From Dehalococcoidia bacterium (lineage in GTDB: Bacteria; Chloroflexota; Dehalococcoidia; Lucifugimonadales; Lucifugimonadaceae), in the NCBI GenBank assembly GCA_009693115.1, contig SHXW01000011.1, positions 1 to 64,000 of the forward strand: 64,000 bases of DNA, written 5' to 3'. Shown here piece by piece: positions 50,214 through 58,699 of this stretch. Positions within the stretch are counted from its first letter, which is position 1; each line of letters begins with the position of its first letter. The position numbers and the translations under genes are program-made. The notes below the pieces were generated by a model that was not told the DNA's origin, ran no database searches, and saw only the letters and a list, made by a program, of their open reading frames with translations.

Positions 50214-51251
50214 ATGACCACACAGCCACCCCTGCCGCCGGGCTTGGTGACGATAGCTCTTGACGCTATGGGCGGCGACTTTGCCCCCGCCGAGACCGTG
50301 GCCGGGGCGGTGCTCGCGGCGTCGAGGGGCGGTGTGGCAATCCTGCTCGTGGGCGACACTGCAGCCATTCACGCTGAGTTGAAAAAGCACCCGGCCGCGG
50401 CGAAGCTCCCGCTCATCCCTGTGCCATCCGAAGGCGTGGTGGTGGAGGGCGAGCACCCGGCGATGGCGTTCAGGTCAAAGCCGCGGGCATCAGTCTTCGT
50501 GGCCGCGGGTGCGGTGAAGGCTGGCAAGGCAAAGGCGTTCGTGAGCATGGGCTCGACTGGTGCGACCATTGCCGCGGCGACTGTCGTGCTGGGGACGATG
50601 GACGGCATAGAACGCGGCGCTCTGGGCGCGCCGATCATCGGCTTCGCGCCGAAGCAGGTCATCATTGACCTGGGCTCGAACATGGACACAAAACCGCAGA
50701 TGTTGGTGGACATGGCGGCGCTGGGAGCAGCCATGGCCAGGATTGTCCTCGATGTGCCTGACCCCCGCATCGCCATCCTGAGCGTGGGATCCGAAGAGGG
50801 CAAGGGCAACCGGTTGGTGAAAGAGGCGACGGAGCTTATCAAGCAGACGAGCCTGAAGTTTGTGGGGAACGTTGAAGGGAACGACCTCCCGTTTGGGAGG
50901 GCCGAGGTGGTAATCTGCGATGGCTTCGTGGGGAACGTGGTGATGAAACTGACGGAGGGCCTGGGCGAGGCGGTGGCGCACGAGATCGAGAAGAGGCTCG
51001 GTGCCACGCCCCAGGCGAAGGAGCTTGCGAAGCACCTGTTTGACCTGATGAACGTGGGCGAGGTCTTTGGTGGCGGGCCGCTATTTGGCGTCAAGGGTGT
51101 CGCAATAGTGGGGCATGGGCGGGCGAAGGCGGTATCAATCGCCAACGCGATCATGACTGCGAAAATGGTTGTGGACAAGGGTTACGTTGATGCTGCGTCC
51201 GCGGAGCTGGCAAAGACCAGGTCTCAGGTAAAAGCGCAGCCTGCAGGTTAA
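50214..51251 (+). CDS. plsX: Phosphate acyltransferase PlsX
   Basis: Converts acyl-ACP to acyl-phosphate, the first step of the PlsX/PlsY phospholipid route. 345 residues with the signature IALDAMGGDFAPAETVAGAV, then SMGSTGATIAAATVVLG, SNMDTKPQMLVDMAALGAAMA, LSVGSEEGKGNRLVKEA, VEGNDLPFGRAEVVICDGFVGNV and FGGGPLFGVKGVAIVGHGRA. A GA-rich leader (GAGAGGGAACG) precedes the ATG. Genes for fatty-acid elongation follow on the same strand. Confidence 0.96.
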   Translation: MTTQPPLPPGLVTIALDAMGGDFAPAETVAGAVLAASRGGVAILLVGDTAAIHAELKKHPAAAKLPLIPVPSEGVVVEGEHPAMAFRSKPRASVFVAAGAVKAGKAKAFVSMGSTGATIAAATVVLGTMDGIERGALGAPIIGFAPKQVIIDLGSNMDTKPQMLVDMAALGAAMARIVLDVPDPRIAILSVGSEEGKGNRLVKEATELIKQTSLKFVGNVEGNDLPFGRAEVVICDGFVGNVVMKLTEGLGEAVAHEIEKRLGATPQAKELAKHLFDLMNVGEVFGGGPLFGVKGVAIVGHGRAKAVSIANAIMTAKMVVDKGYVDAASAELAKTRSQVKAQPAG

Positions 51252-51324
51252 TCGTCTTGGAGTGGGCCTGCTTCTCCGTGCCTGTCCAGGAACGGCGCGG
51301 AACTAGCGACGGAGCACGATTCAG

Positions 51325-52068
51325 TTGGCGGACAAACCCAGGAGCGCCCTCATCACGGGCGCATCAAGAGGCATAGGCCGGGCGATAGCCCTGCGTCTGG
51401 CCGCGGCCGGGCACAGGGTGGCCGTCAACTACAACACGCACGGCGATGAGGCCGAGCAGGTCGTGTCTGAAATACGCGCCGCAGGTGGGACGGCCGTGGC
51501 TGTCGGCGGGTCGGTCACTGACAGGGCGGCGGTGGATGCGTTTGTGAAGGCCGCGGAAGCGGCGCACGGGCCGATAGAGATCCTCGTCAACAATGCCGGG
51601 ATCATCGCTGACGCCCTGTTCATGCGCATGAAGGACGACGACTTCATACGCGTCATCGAGACCAACCTGCACGGCACCTACTATTGCTCGCGGGTGGTCA
51701 TACCGGGCATGGTTCGTCTCCGTTGGGGGCGGATCATAAACATCTCGTCTGTCGTGGGGATGCGGGGCAACGCGGGGCAGGCCAACTACTCGGCGTCCAA
51801 GGCGGCAATTCACGGACTCACACAGTCTCTTGCAAAAGAGGTCGCCACGCGCAATATCACCGTGAACGTGATCGCGCCCGGCTACGTCCACACAGCGACC
51901 TCCAGCGTTATCACCGCTGAGCAGAAACAGAAGGTTCTGAGCTGGGTGCCAATGGGCAGGTTCGGCGAGCCGGATGAAATCGCGCCGCTGGCCGCGTTCC
52001 TAGCATCGGAAGATGCACGCTACATCACAGGTGACCTGATACGCGTTGACGGGGGCATGGCGATATAG
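51325..52068 (+). CDS. fabG: 3-oxoacyl-[acyl-carrier-protein] reductase FabG
   Basis: NADPH-dependent reduction of 3-oxoacyl-ACP. 247 residues with ALITGASRGIGRAIALRLAAAG, LVNNAGIIADALFMRMKDDD (the NNAG and FabG-typical D-x-L-x-x-R-M-K), INISSVVGMRGNAGQANYSASKAAIHG (catalytic Ser, Tyr and Lys), and YITGDLIRVDGGMAI. The start is a TTG with GGAGC upstream. Its position after plsX supports the fatty-acid role over a general SDR. Confidence 0.92.
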   Translation: MADKPRSALITGASRGIGRAIALRLAAAGHRVAVNYNTHGDEAEQVVSEIRAAGGTAVAVGGSVTDRAAVDAFVKAAEAAHGPIEILVNNAGIIADALFMRMKDDDFIRVIETNLHGTYYCSRVVIPGMVRLRWGRIINISSVVGMRGNAGQANYSASKAAIHGLTQSLAKEVATRNITVNVIAPGYVHTATSSVITAEQKQKVLSWVPMGRFGEPDEIAPLAAFLASEDARYITGDLIRVDGGMAI

Positions 52069-52292
52069 CCGTCAGTGTCATCATGACCCAGAGCGGAGGG
52101 TCGGGTCTCTCCCTCGTAACACTCCTCCATGTCGTCCCAATAGGAGCTCCCTTGACGGTGGGACTTCAAACTTCCCTCCGGTTGTTTCCCTGAAGACGAG
52201 AGGGGTTTGTGTGTGCTCTCTGAGCCTGCCCAAGGGGCTTCAGGTCCTTCTAATCACAGATAAGAATCTGGTCTAGCATTCCCACTGCCCGC

Positions 52293-53102
52293 ATGTCTTC
52301 ACATCTTCGACAATCTCAGGACGATGCCTCTCCCGTACAGAAGGGGGATGCGGAGTTTAAAGGCAGGGTCGCGCTCGTCACCGGTGGATCGCGCGGTATC
52401 GGCAAGGCCATCGCGCTTGAACTGGCGCGGCGCGGCGCGGACATAGCCTTCAACTACCTGAAGAACCACGCAGCGGCGCGGGATACCGAGGCAGAGGTCG
52501 CTGCCCTCGGCGTCCGCTGCCTCAAGGTTCGTGCTCATGTGGGTGACGAAGAAGCCATTTCCGCTCTGTTCAAGCAGGTCGAGGAGCGTTTCGGCCGCCT
52601 CGATTTCCTGATCAACAACGCTGCATCGGGCGTGATGCGCCCCGCGACCGAGATCGAGGCGAAACACTGGGATTGGACGCTGGATATCAACGCCCGAGGG
52701 CCGTGGCTTTGCTCCGTGGCGGCCGCTAGGTTGATGAAGCAGGGAGGGCGCATCATCAACCTCTCAAGCCCCGGTTCTGCAAGGGTGCTGCCCGGCTATT
52801 TCGCGGTCGGCGTGTCCAAGGCTGCCCTTGAGGCGGTGACCCGTTATCTGGCGGTGGAACTCGCCGCGCAGGGGGTTTCGGTCAATACGGTCGCTGCTGG
52901 GTTCGTGATGACAGGCGCGCTTGATGCCTTCCCCGGTGAACTCGGCGTGAAAGAGATCGCGGCGCGGCCCACCCCGGCGGGCCGGCCTGTGACGCCGGAG
53001 GACGTGGCGAAGGTGATCGCCTGGCTTTGTGGGGAGGGCGGCGAAATGATCCGCGGCCAGGTAATCGTCGTGGACGGCGGCGAGACGCTCCTGCACAGGT
53101 AG
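52293..53102 (+). CDS. fabL: Enoyl-[acyl-carrier-protein] reductase III (FabL-type)
   Basis: Reduces enoyl-ACP in the last step of elongation. The 269-residue SDR matches FabL features: LVTGGSRGIGKAIALELARRG, NNAASGVMRPATEIEAKHWDWTLDIN, SPGSARVLPGYFAVGVSKAALEA with Tyr-x6-Lys (not the Tyr-x3-Lys of FabG), TRYLAVELAAQGVSVN and MIRGQVIVVDGGETLL. About 25 N-terminal residues precede the fold. FabL enzymes are naturally less sensitive to triclosan than FabI. The 224-base gap after fabG holds no recognisable acpP. Confidence 0.88.
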   Translation: MSSHLRQSQDDASPVQKGDAEFKGRVALVTGGSRGIGKAIALELARRGADIAFNYLKNHAAARDTEAEVAALGVRCLKVRAHVGDEEAISALFKQVEERFGRLDFLINNAASGVMRPATEIEAKHWDWTLDINARGPWLCSVAAARLMKQGGRIINLSSPGSARVLPGYFAVGVSKAALEAVTRYLAVELAAQGVSVNTVAAGFVMTGALDAFPGELGVKEIAARPTPAGRPVTPEDVAKVIAWLCGEGGEMIRGQVIVVDGGETLLHR

Positions 53103-53125
53103 GAAGCACGCGCCGCGCCGAAAGT

Positions 53126-53172
53126 CCCCTCTCCCTGCAGGGGAGAGGGTCAGGGTGCGGGTCGCGATCCCC
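53126..53172. repeat. Dispersed palindromic repeat between fabL and ygfZ
   Basis: CCCCTCTCCCTGCAGGGGAGAGGG followed by TCAGGGTGCGGGTCGCGATCC. On the minus strand this reads GATCGCGACCCGCACCCTGACC and onward, matching the copies near 46258 and 55622. It lies between convergent genes and may act as a terminator. Confidence 0.6.
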
Positions 53173-53174
53173 CT

Positions 53175-54221
53175 TCAGGCCAGGCCGTCCATATTCAGGG
53201 GTAGTGGGGTGACGGTGACCGGCCCGGAGGGCGAGTCGAGCCTGCTCCCGGCATCCGCATGAGACCGTCGGACCAGGCCCAGGCCTATCTGCCGCCTGAG
53301 CGAAGGCGAATACGCAGCGGAGGTAATGCGGCCAGCATCATGTCCACCGGAGGTGAGGGCAGCGCCGGGCGTTAGCGGGGCGTCCGAGACGAGGCCCGTC
53401 AGGATGCGCTGCACCTTGTCATATGTGTCCAGCCGGGCGACGACTTCCTGTCCGACGTAGCAGCCTTTGGTGAAGCTGACGAGATGTTTGATCCCGGCTT
53501 CGAGGGGATTGGCCTCTCCTGTGAATTCGTGGCCGTGGGCCGGCACGCCCATCTCGGTGCGGACGGACTCCCACGCTGACAATCCTGCAAGCTCTGCGCC
53601 CTCAACACGGGCCAGCGCAGTGAGCGGCTCTCGCTCTGATACAGGGACGATGAATTCCCAGCAGGGCAGGCCGGGCGAGTCTGTGCGGACGACGTCGGCC
53701 CGGGCCCCGGCGATGTCGATCTGTGCGTATGCGTTCGGGCTGAGGGATGCGGCGGTGTGCCCGGCCATCCTTCGCACTGTCTTTTGAGCCTCTGGCCCGG
53801 CTATTGCCATCTGCGCAGTTTCATGCGAAATGTCTTTCAGACGGGCATCCTCGTCAAAGGTGAAGCGGTCTATCCAGTCCATGGCGGCCTGCGCAGACGG
53901 CGCCCCGGAGAGAAGAAGAAGGTCGTTTTCGGCCCTGCGGACGATCAGCAGCACGTCAACGATGCGGCCGCGGTCGGACGTGAGCGCGGTGCCCATTGCC
54001 GCCCCCGTCGACAGGTCGAGCAGGCTATTGGTCGAAAGACGGTTTAGAAGGTCGAGGGCGTCTTTCCCGGCGTGCAGGATGCGCGAGCACCCTGAGCGGT
54101 CAATGATCGCCGCACCTGTGGTGAGCGCACGGTACCCCGCTTCGAAGTCAGCAGGGGTTTCGGGCGCGCCTGTGCCGGACGGTCCGTCTGTGTTGACTAT
54201 CATTGAGTGAAGGTTTGTCAT
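53175..54221 (-). CDS. ygfZ: YgfZ/CAF17-family folate-binding protein (GcvT-like)
   Basis: A tetrahydrofolate-binding protein that helps assemble or repair certain Fe-S enzymes. 348 residues in the GcvT fold: an N-terminal domain (RALTTGAAIIDRSGCSRILHAGKDALDLLNRLSTN), the middle part with FTFDEDARLKDIS, and the diagnostic Lys-Gly-Cys motif TKGCYVGQEVVARLDTYDKVQR. The N-terminal ATG at 54221 has no strong ribosome-binding site; an in-frame ATG lies at 54203. The upstream gene is an A-type Fe-S carrier, which supports the assignment. Confidence 0.9.
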   Translation of the reverse strand: MTNLHSMIVNTDGPSGTGAPETPADFEAGYRALTTGAAIIDRSGCSRILHAGKDALDLLNRLSTNSLLDLSTGAAMGTALTSDRGRIVDVLLIVRRAENDLLLLSGAPSAQAAMDWIDRFTFDEDARLKDISHETAQMAIAGPEAQKTVRRMAGHTAASLSPNAYAQIDIAGARADVVRTDSPGLPCWEFIVPVSEREPLTALARVEGAELAGLSAWESVRTEMGVPAHGHEFTGEANPLEAGIKHLVSFTKGCYVGQEVVARLDTYDKVQRILTGLVSDAPLTPGAALTSGGHDAGRITSAAYSPSLRRQIGLGLVRRSHADAGSRLDSPSGPVTVTPLPLNMDGLA

Positions 54222-54296
54222 GCGGTCTGGTGAGGCTAGGGAAATGGGGCACTTCGAGTTCGTTCAGGGCGAACAGTTCATGTCCTCACCCGCGCT

Positions 54297-54337
54297 CACA
54301 GGAGGTGGGCATCCGTCTCCCGGCGGGAGAGAGGGGG
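54297..54337. repeat. Dispersed repeat between ygfZ and iscA
   Basis: CACAGGAGGTGGGCATCCG followed by TCTCCCGGCGGGAGAGAGGG; a diverged copy of the 47217 and 48083 repeats. Confidence 0.5.
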
Positions 54338-54345
54338 CAACGGAC

Positions 54346-54747
54346 TTATACGCCGAAGGATGTGCCGCAACCGCAGGTCTTTTTGGCGTTGGGGTTTTGG
54401 AACTCGAAGCCCTTCCCGTTCAAGCCGTCTGAGAAGTCCAGCGTCATGCCGGCCAGAAAGACGAATGACTTCTTTGGGACAAATACATCCACACCGTGCT
54501 GGGAGATGACCTTATCGTCTTCCGCCGGAGCGTCCACTATGTCCAGCACGTAGGTTAGTCCGGAGCAGCCGCCACCCTTCACCCCCACCTTTAGCCCCCA
54601 TTTCTGCTTGCCGTCCCGCACGGCGAAGTCCTTCACCTTACTGGCGGCCTTTTCGCTGATCGCGATGGTGTTCAGCGGGACAGACGGCGCGGTCATCGCG
54701 GGGGCGGGCATGGGCGTGTGGGCGGGGGGCGTGGGCATCATGGTCAT
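54346..54747 (-). CDS. A-type iron-sulfur carrier protein (IscA/ErpA/HesB family)
   Basis: Carries Fe-S clusters to apoproteins. The three conserved cysteines are present: GGGCSGLTYVLDIVD and the C-terminal CGCGTSF. The family core starts near residue 28 (NTIAISEKAASKVKDF); the first 27 residues are rich in Met, Pro, Ala and Thr and are an unusual extension. GAGGGA precedes the ATG at 54747. It is followed by ygfZ 124 bases downstream. Confidence 0.92.
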   Translation of the reverse strand: MTMMPTPPAHTPMPAPAMTAPSVPLNTIAISEKAASKVKDFAVRDGKQKWGLKVGVKGGGCSGLTYVLDIVDAPAEDDKVISQHGVDVFVPKKSFVFLAGMTLDFSDGLNGKGFEFQNPNAKKTCGCGTSFGV

Positions 54748-55016
54748 GGCTGGTTCCCTCGGGCGGTGCGAGTTCGGGCGATGCCTTCATGTTACTCCGC
54801 CCTCCGGGTGAGTCGCGGGATTATGACGCTTTCGCGCACGCGATTCGCGGTAATTGCCTGTTGGTTCCGGTTCCGGCCCGGCGGTCAACCGCAACTTACA
54901 ATGGTCTTTGGGACAAATGGCTGTCCCGGCATCACTAGCCTCAGTTGATGCCAATGAAACCACCCTCGCCTTCCCCACATGGCAGAGGGGTCAATAGCGC
55001 ATCGCAGGGCGCGCAC

Positions 55017-55592
55017 TTGAAGTCAATCTATACAAAGCGCGGGGATGCGGGAGAGACAGGGCTGCTTTACGGCGGCCGAGTTTCGAAGGCGGACGCGCGC
55101 GTCCGGGCCTACGGCGCTTGTGATGAGGCCGTATCAGCGCTCGGGCTGGCAAGGGCACTCTGCAAGGACGCGTGGGTGTGTGAGAGGGCGGTGGAGTTGG
55201 AGCGGGAACTGTTCATCGTCGGCGCAGAACTGGCCACGGACCGGGAATCTTACGCCCTCCTCCAGAAGCACTTCTCGGTCGTGGTGCCGCAGATGACTGA
55301 GCGATTGGAAACGCTCATAGATGAAATCGCAGGGCAGATCGAGCTGCCACGGTCGTTCATAATTCCTGGCGCGTCGGCTGGGTCCGGAGCCATGGACGTC
55401 GCCCGCGCCACCTTGCGCAGGGCCGAACGGGAAGTAGTTGCGCTCAATGAGGCCGGGGAGCTTGAGAACAAGGAACTGCTCCGGTATCTGAACCGGCTGG
55501 CCGACCTGCTGTTCATGCTCGCTCGCTTCGAGGACAGGGCGCTGCCGTTTGAGGCGCTCACAGGCGAAAGTAAAGACAAACCCTCTCCCTAG
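55017..55592 (+). CDS. PduO-type ATP:cob(I)alamin adenosyltransferase
   Basis: Adenosylates cob(I)alamin to make coenzyme B12. The core is IYTKRGDAGETGLLYGGRVSKADARVRAYGACDEAVSALG at the start, then FIIPGASAGSGAMDVARATLRRAEREVV and LLRYLNRLADLLFMLAR. About 191 residues. The TTG at 55017 fits the family start. The frame is open upstream to 54945, but that part reads through sequence resembling the dispersed repeat (Pro-Ser-Pro-Ser-Pro-His-Gly-Arg-Gly). The last codons are also supplied by a repeat copy. Confidence 0.88.
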   Translation: MKSIYTKRGDAGETGLLYGGRVSKADARVRAYGACDEAVSALGLARALCKDAWVCERAVELERELFIVGAELATDRESYALLQKHFSVVVPQMTERLETLIDEIAGQIELPRSFIIPGASAGSGAMDVARATLRRAEREVVALNEAGELENKELLRYLNRLADLLFMLARFEDRALPFEALTGESKDKPSP

Positions 55593-55676
55593 CCCTAACC
55601 CTCTCCCTGCAGCAAGGGAGAGGGGACGCGACCCACACCCTTACCCTCTCCCTTGCAGGGAGAGGGAATAGCCGGA
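55579..55676 (+). repeat. Dispersed palindromic repeat, double copy between pduO and hisH
   Basis: CCCTCTCCCT is repeated at 55581, 55599 and 55643, with matching GGGAGAGG segments at 55616 and 55659. The central GACGCGACCCACACCC is shared with the copy at 46258. The first copy supplies the stop codon of the adenosyltransferase gene. Confidence 0.65.
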
Positions 55677-55684
55677 AGTTTCTG

Positions 55685-56344
55685 ATGCCAGCCAGGATTG
55701 TCATAATCAACACTCGCGCAGCCAACATACACAGCGTCGCCAAGGCGCTGGCAAAGGCCGGCGCTCATGCAGAAGTGACCTCGGACCCAGCTGCGCTGGC
55801 AGGAGCGGACGCCGCGGTGCTGCCGGGGGTTGGCGCAAGTGACGCAGCACTGCGGGCCATAGACGCGGCGGGGTTGCGCGAGCCGGTGCGCCGCTTCGCC
55901 GCATCGGGCAGGCCGCTGCTTTGTGTATGCCTGGGGATGCAGGTGCTGTTCGAGGGTTCCGATGAAGGGTCGCTCTCCGGCCTTGGCATACTCAAGGGGG
56001 GCGTGAAGCTGCTCCCGTCGGACATGCGGGACGTCTCGGGGAACAGGCTCAAGGTGCCGCACATGGGCTGGAACTCGGTTACGTTCTCTCCGCAGGGCAG
56101 GAACCACCCGGTGTTCGAGGGCATCCCGGACGGGTCGTACTTCTATTTCGTCCATTCGTATTACTGCGTGCCTGCGGACGAGTCGGACAGGGCGGGGACG
56201 GCATCGTATGGCGTTGAAGTGTGCGCTGCGGTGGCGCGTGGGAACATCGTGGGCACCCAGTTCCACCCGGAGAAGTCGGGGGACATAGGGCTCCAGATTT
56301 ACCGGAATTTTGTCAGGTACGCGGAGAAGGCAGCGGGGAAATGA
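55685..56344 (+). CDS. hisH: Imidazole glycerol phosphate synthase, glutaminase subunit
   Basis: Produces ammonia for HisF in histidine and AICAR synthesis. 219 residues. Class I glutaminase elements: VLPGVGASDAALRAI (oxyanion region), CVCLGMQVLFEGSDEG (nucleophile Cys in the elbow), and HPEKSGDIGLQIYRNF, with the catalytic His-Glu (GTQFHPEKSG). Partner hisF is two genes downstream. Confidence 0.95.
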   Translation: MPARIVIINTRAANIHSVAKALAKAGAHAEVTSDPAALAGADAAVLPGVGASDAALRAIDAAGLREPVRRFAASGRPLLCVCLGMQVLFEGSDEGSLSGLGILKGGVKLLPSDMRDVSGNRLKVPHMGWNSVTFSPQGRNHPVFEGIPDGSYFYFVHSYYCVPADESDRAGTASYGVEVCAAVARGNIVGTQFHPEKSGDIGLQIYRNFVRYAEKAAGK

Positions 56345-56389
56345 CCCACGTATGTGCTGTGATGGGACTCAGGACGATATGACAACCAC

Positions 56390-57139
56390 ATGCAAGTAAT
56401 CCCTGCCATAGACCTGCGCGGCGGCAAGTGTGTCCGTCTGCACCAGGGTGACTACTCCAGGGAGACGGTGTTTGACGGTGACCCTGTTGATATCGGCCGC
56501 CGCTGGGTGGCCGCGGGCGCGGAGCGCGTACACATCGTTGACCTGGACGGCGCGAGAGACGGCGTGCGTGCCAATGCGCCGGTAGTCGCGGAGCTTGTGA
56601 AGTCGCTCGGGGTGCCTGTTCAAGTAGGCGGAGGCATCAGGGACGCCCATGGCGCAGCGGAGGTGCTGGCCCTCGGCGTTGACAGGGTGATCTTCGGCAC
56701 CGCGGCCATCGAAGCTCCAATTGAGGTCGAAAAGACCGTCAAGATTCACGGCGCAGGGCGTGTCATGGTGGGCGTGGACGCTCGCGACGGCATGGTGGCG
56801 ACGCGCGGATGGAAGGAGACCACAAGGGTGGCCGCTGCCGATCTAATGCTGGAGATGGCCGGGCGCGGCGTCCGGCGTTTCATGTACACGGACATTTCCC
56901 GTGACGGCACACTGTCCCACCCTAACTTTGAGGCCGCTGCGGTTCTTGTCCGCAAGGTGCGATACTCTATTGTGATAGCGGGCGGCGTAGCGACGATCGA
57001 GGACCTGCTAAGGCTGGCAGGGCTCGGCGCCGAGGCAGCCGTCACCGGAATGGCGATCTACACGGGCGCGTTGGATCTCGGGCGAGCCATCAAGGAAGCG
57101 AAAGCGGCTCGACCGGCAGCCGACGCCTGGCCCCTTTAG
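56390..57139 (+). CDS. hisA: ProFAR isomerase HisA
   Basis: Isomerises ProFAR to PRFAR, the fourth step of histidine synthesis. A 249-residue beta-alpha barrel: VIPAIDLRGGKCVRLHQGDY with the catalytic Asp, VQVGGGIRDAHGAAEVLALG, VGVDARDGMVATRGW, YTDISRDGTLSHPNFE and VIAGGVATIEDLLRLAGLG. It is 45 bases from hisH. Confidence 0.95.
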   Translation: MQVIPAIDLRGGKCVRLHQGDYSRETVFDGDPVDIGRRWVAAGAERVHIVDLDGARDGVRANAPVVAELVKSLGVPVQVGGGIRDAHGAAEVLALGVDRVIFGTAAIEAPIEVEKTVKIHGAGRVMVGVDARDGMVATRGWKETTRVAAADLMLEMAGRGVRRFMYTDISRDGTLSHPNFEAAAVLVRKVRYSIVIAGGVATIEDLLRLAGLGAEAAVTGMAIYTGALDLGRAIKEAKAARPAADAWPL

Positions 57140-57209
57140 GCTGAGACGGCTGTCCCGTAGTCCCTCCCCCACGACCGGAAGTGTCCTTCAGAGAGGCTAA
57201 AACTCACTC

Positions 57210-57767
57210 ATGGCATCAAAGCCCGCCTCCGTCGAAAAAATCCAGGAACCCGTATCGGTCAAGAGCGAAGCCCTGGACCCCACTGGCATCGTCGCGCTCA
57301 TCCCGATGCGGCCCTACGACATCATTGGCGACTTCTCCTGCGGCAATGCGTCGTTGACACTCCCGCTTGCGCGCTACGCCTACTGGGGACGCGTCTATGC
57401 GATAGACACCCGTCAGGACGTGCTGGACGCGGTAAAAGGGAAGTCGCAACTGGCCCGTCTGGGCAATATCGAGCCTCTGCTCTCGAAGGAAGGCTCCGTA
57501 CCTCTGGGGGATGCATCACTGGACGGCGCCATGCTGGCATCGGCCCTGAGCAGCGCGTCGCGCCCGAAGAGCGTGCTGAAAGAGGCGTTCAGGCTGCTTA
57601 AGAAGGGCGGCTGGGCGGCTGTCATAGAACTTGCCAGGGCCGAGGGCAAAGACGCGCCGGGTAAACCTGCAGAGGCCATTCTGGAGATCGCCCTCGAGAT
57701 CGGCTTCAAGAAAGTCACACTGCGCCCGTTGAACGGCACGCGCTATCTCCTCGTCCTCAGCAAGTAA
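57210..57767 (+). CDS. Class I SAM methyltransferase-like protein within the his cluster
   Basis: A 185-residue Rossmann-fold protein. Motif I appears as [18 protein letters not shown], a degenerate Asp-x-Gly-x-Gly-like loop; [14 protein letters not shown] would hold the acidic ribose ligand; [16 protein letters not shown] and [18 protein letters not shown] match motifs IV and VI. The substrate is unknown. It stands between hisA and hisF (20-base gap). A housekeeping or regulatory role cannot be distinguished. Confidence 0.7.
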   Translation: MASKPASVEKIQEPVSVKSEALDPTGIVALIPMRPYDIIGDFSCGNASLTLPLARYAYWGRVYAIDTRQDVLDAVKGKSQLARLGNIEPLLSKEGSVPLGDASLDGAMLASALSSASRPKSVLKEAFRLLKKGGWAAVIELARAEGKDAPGKPAEAILEIALEIGFKKVTLRPLNGTRYLLVLSK

Positions 57768-57787
57768 CGATCCGGTCTGCGATTCCG

Positions 57788-58594
57788 ATGCTCACCCGCC
57801 GCGTTATCCCCTGTCTCGATGTGGACAACGGTCGCGTCGTAAAGGGCGTGAGTTTCCTCAACTTGCGCGATGCGGGCGACCCGGCGGAACTGGCCGCCTT
57901 CTATGACAGGGAGGGCGCGGACGAACTCGTCTTTCTAGACATCACCGCCAGTTCAGATGGCCGCCAGACGATGGTGGACGTGGTACGCCGGGTGTCGGAG
58001 CAGGTGTTCATCCCCCTTACGGTCGGGGGCGGCATCAGGTCCGTAGAGGATATGGGCCGGATGTTGGAGGCGGGTGCGGACAAGGTGGGAGTGAACACCG
58101 CAGCGGTGCAAGACCCGTCGCTCATTGGGAAGTGCGCGGAGCAGTTCGGGTCGCAATGCGTTGTGCTGGCGATGGACGTAAAGCGGGTCGATAAGCCCTT
58201 GCGAGTGAAGCTGGAGGGTGAGCCGGAGGCTGTGGCCGAGGCGCCCTGGCAGGTCTTCACCCACGGGGGCCGCAGACCGACGGCGTTTGACCCGGTGAAG
58301 TGGGCGCGGCTGGCCGTGGACCTGGGCGCTGGCGAGATACTTTTGACGAGCATGAACTCGGACGGGACGCAGGGCGGCTATGACCTGCCTTTGCTGGTTG
58401 CGATTTCTGAGGCCGTGAATGTGCCAGTCATAGCAAGCGGCGGGGCCGGACGGCCCGATCACATGTATGACGCCCTTGTGACGGGCAGGGCTGACGCCGT
58501 GCTCGCCGCGAGTGTGTTCCACTTTGGCTCGTTCCGCATCAGAGATGTGAAGGCGCACCTTGCCGAGCGCGGCGTGCCGGTTCGGCGGACGTAG
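57788..58594 (+). CDS. hisF: Imidazole glycerol phosphate synthase, cyclase subunit
   Basis: Cyclase partner of HisH; makes imidazole-glycerol phosphate and AICAR. The 268-residue barrel starts [20 protein letters not shown] with the catalytic Asp, has [54 protein letters not shown] (second catalytic Asp) and [18 protein letters not shown] somewhat longer insertion lies at [20 protein letters not shown]. Length is slightly above the usual 255. Confidence 0.95.
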   Translation: MLTRRVIPCLDVDNGRVVKGVSFLNLRDAGDPAELAAFYDREGADELVFLDITASSDGRQTMVDVVRRVSEQVFIPLTVGGGIRSVEDMGRMLEAGADKVGVNTAAVQDPSLIGKCAEQFGSQCVVLAMDVKRVDKPLRVKLEGEPEAVAEAPWQVFTHGGRRPTAFDPVKWARLAVDLGAGEILLTSMNSDGTQGGYDLPLLVAISEAVNVPVIASGGAGRPDHMYDALVTGRADAVLAASVFHFGSFRIRDVKAHLAERGVPVRRT

Positions 58595-58699
58595 GGCTGG
58601 CTACCGGGAAGGTGTGATCATGAACATTGGATCAAGACTTCTCCTCCCCGCTTCCGCTCCAGGACATCACGCACCAGTTGAGATCATCAGAGGTCGCCA

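Noticed and set aside
46222-55676. Repeated palindromes considered as a CRISPR array
   Set aside because: The copies are scattered over kilobases at gene ends, without regular spacers or cas genes.
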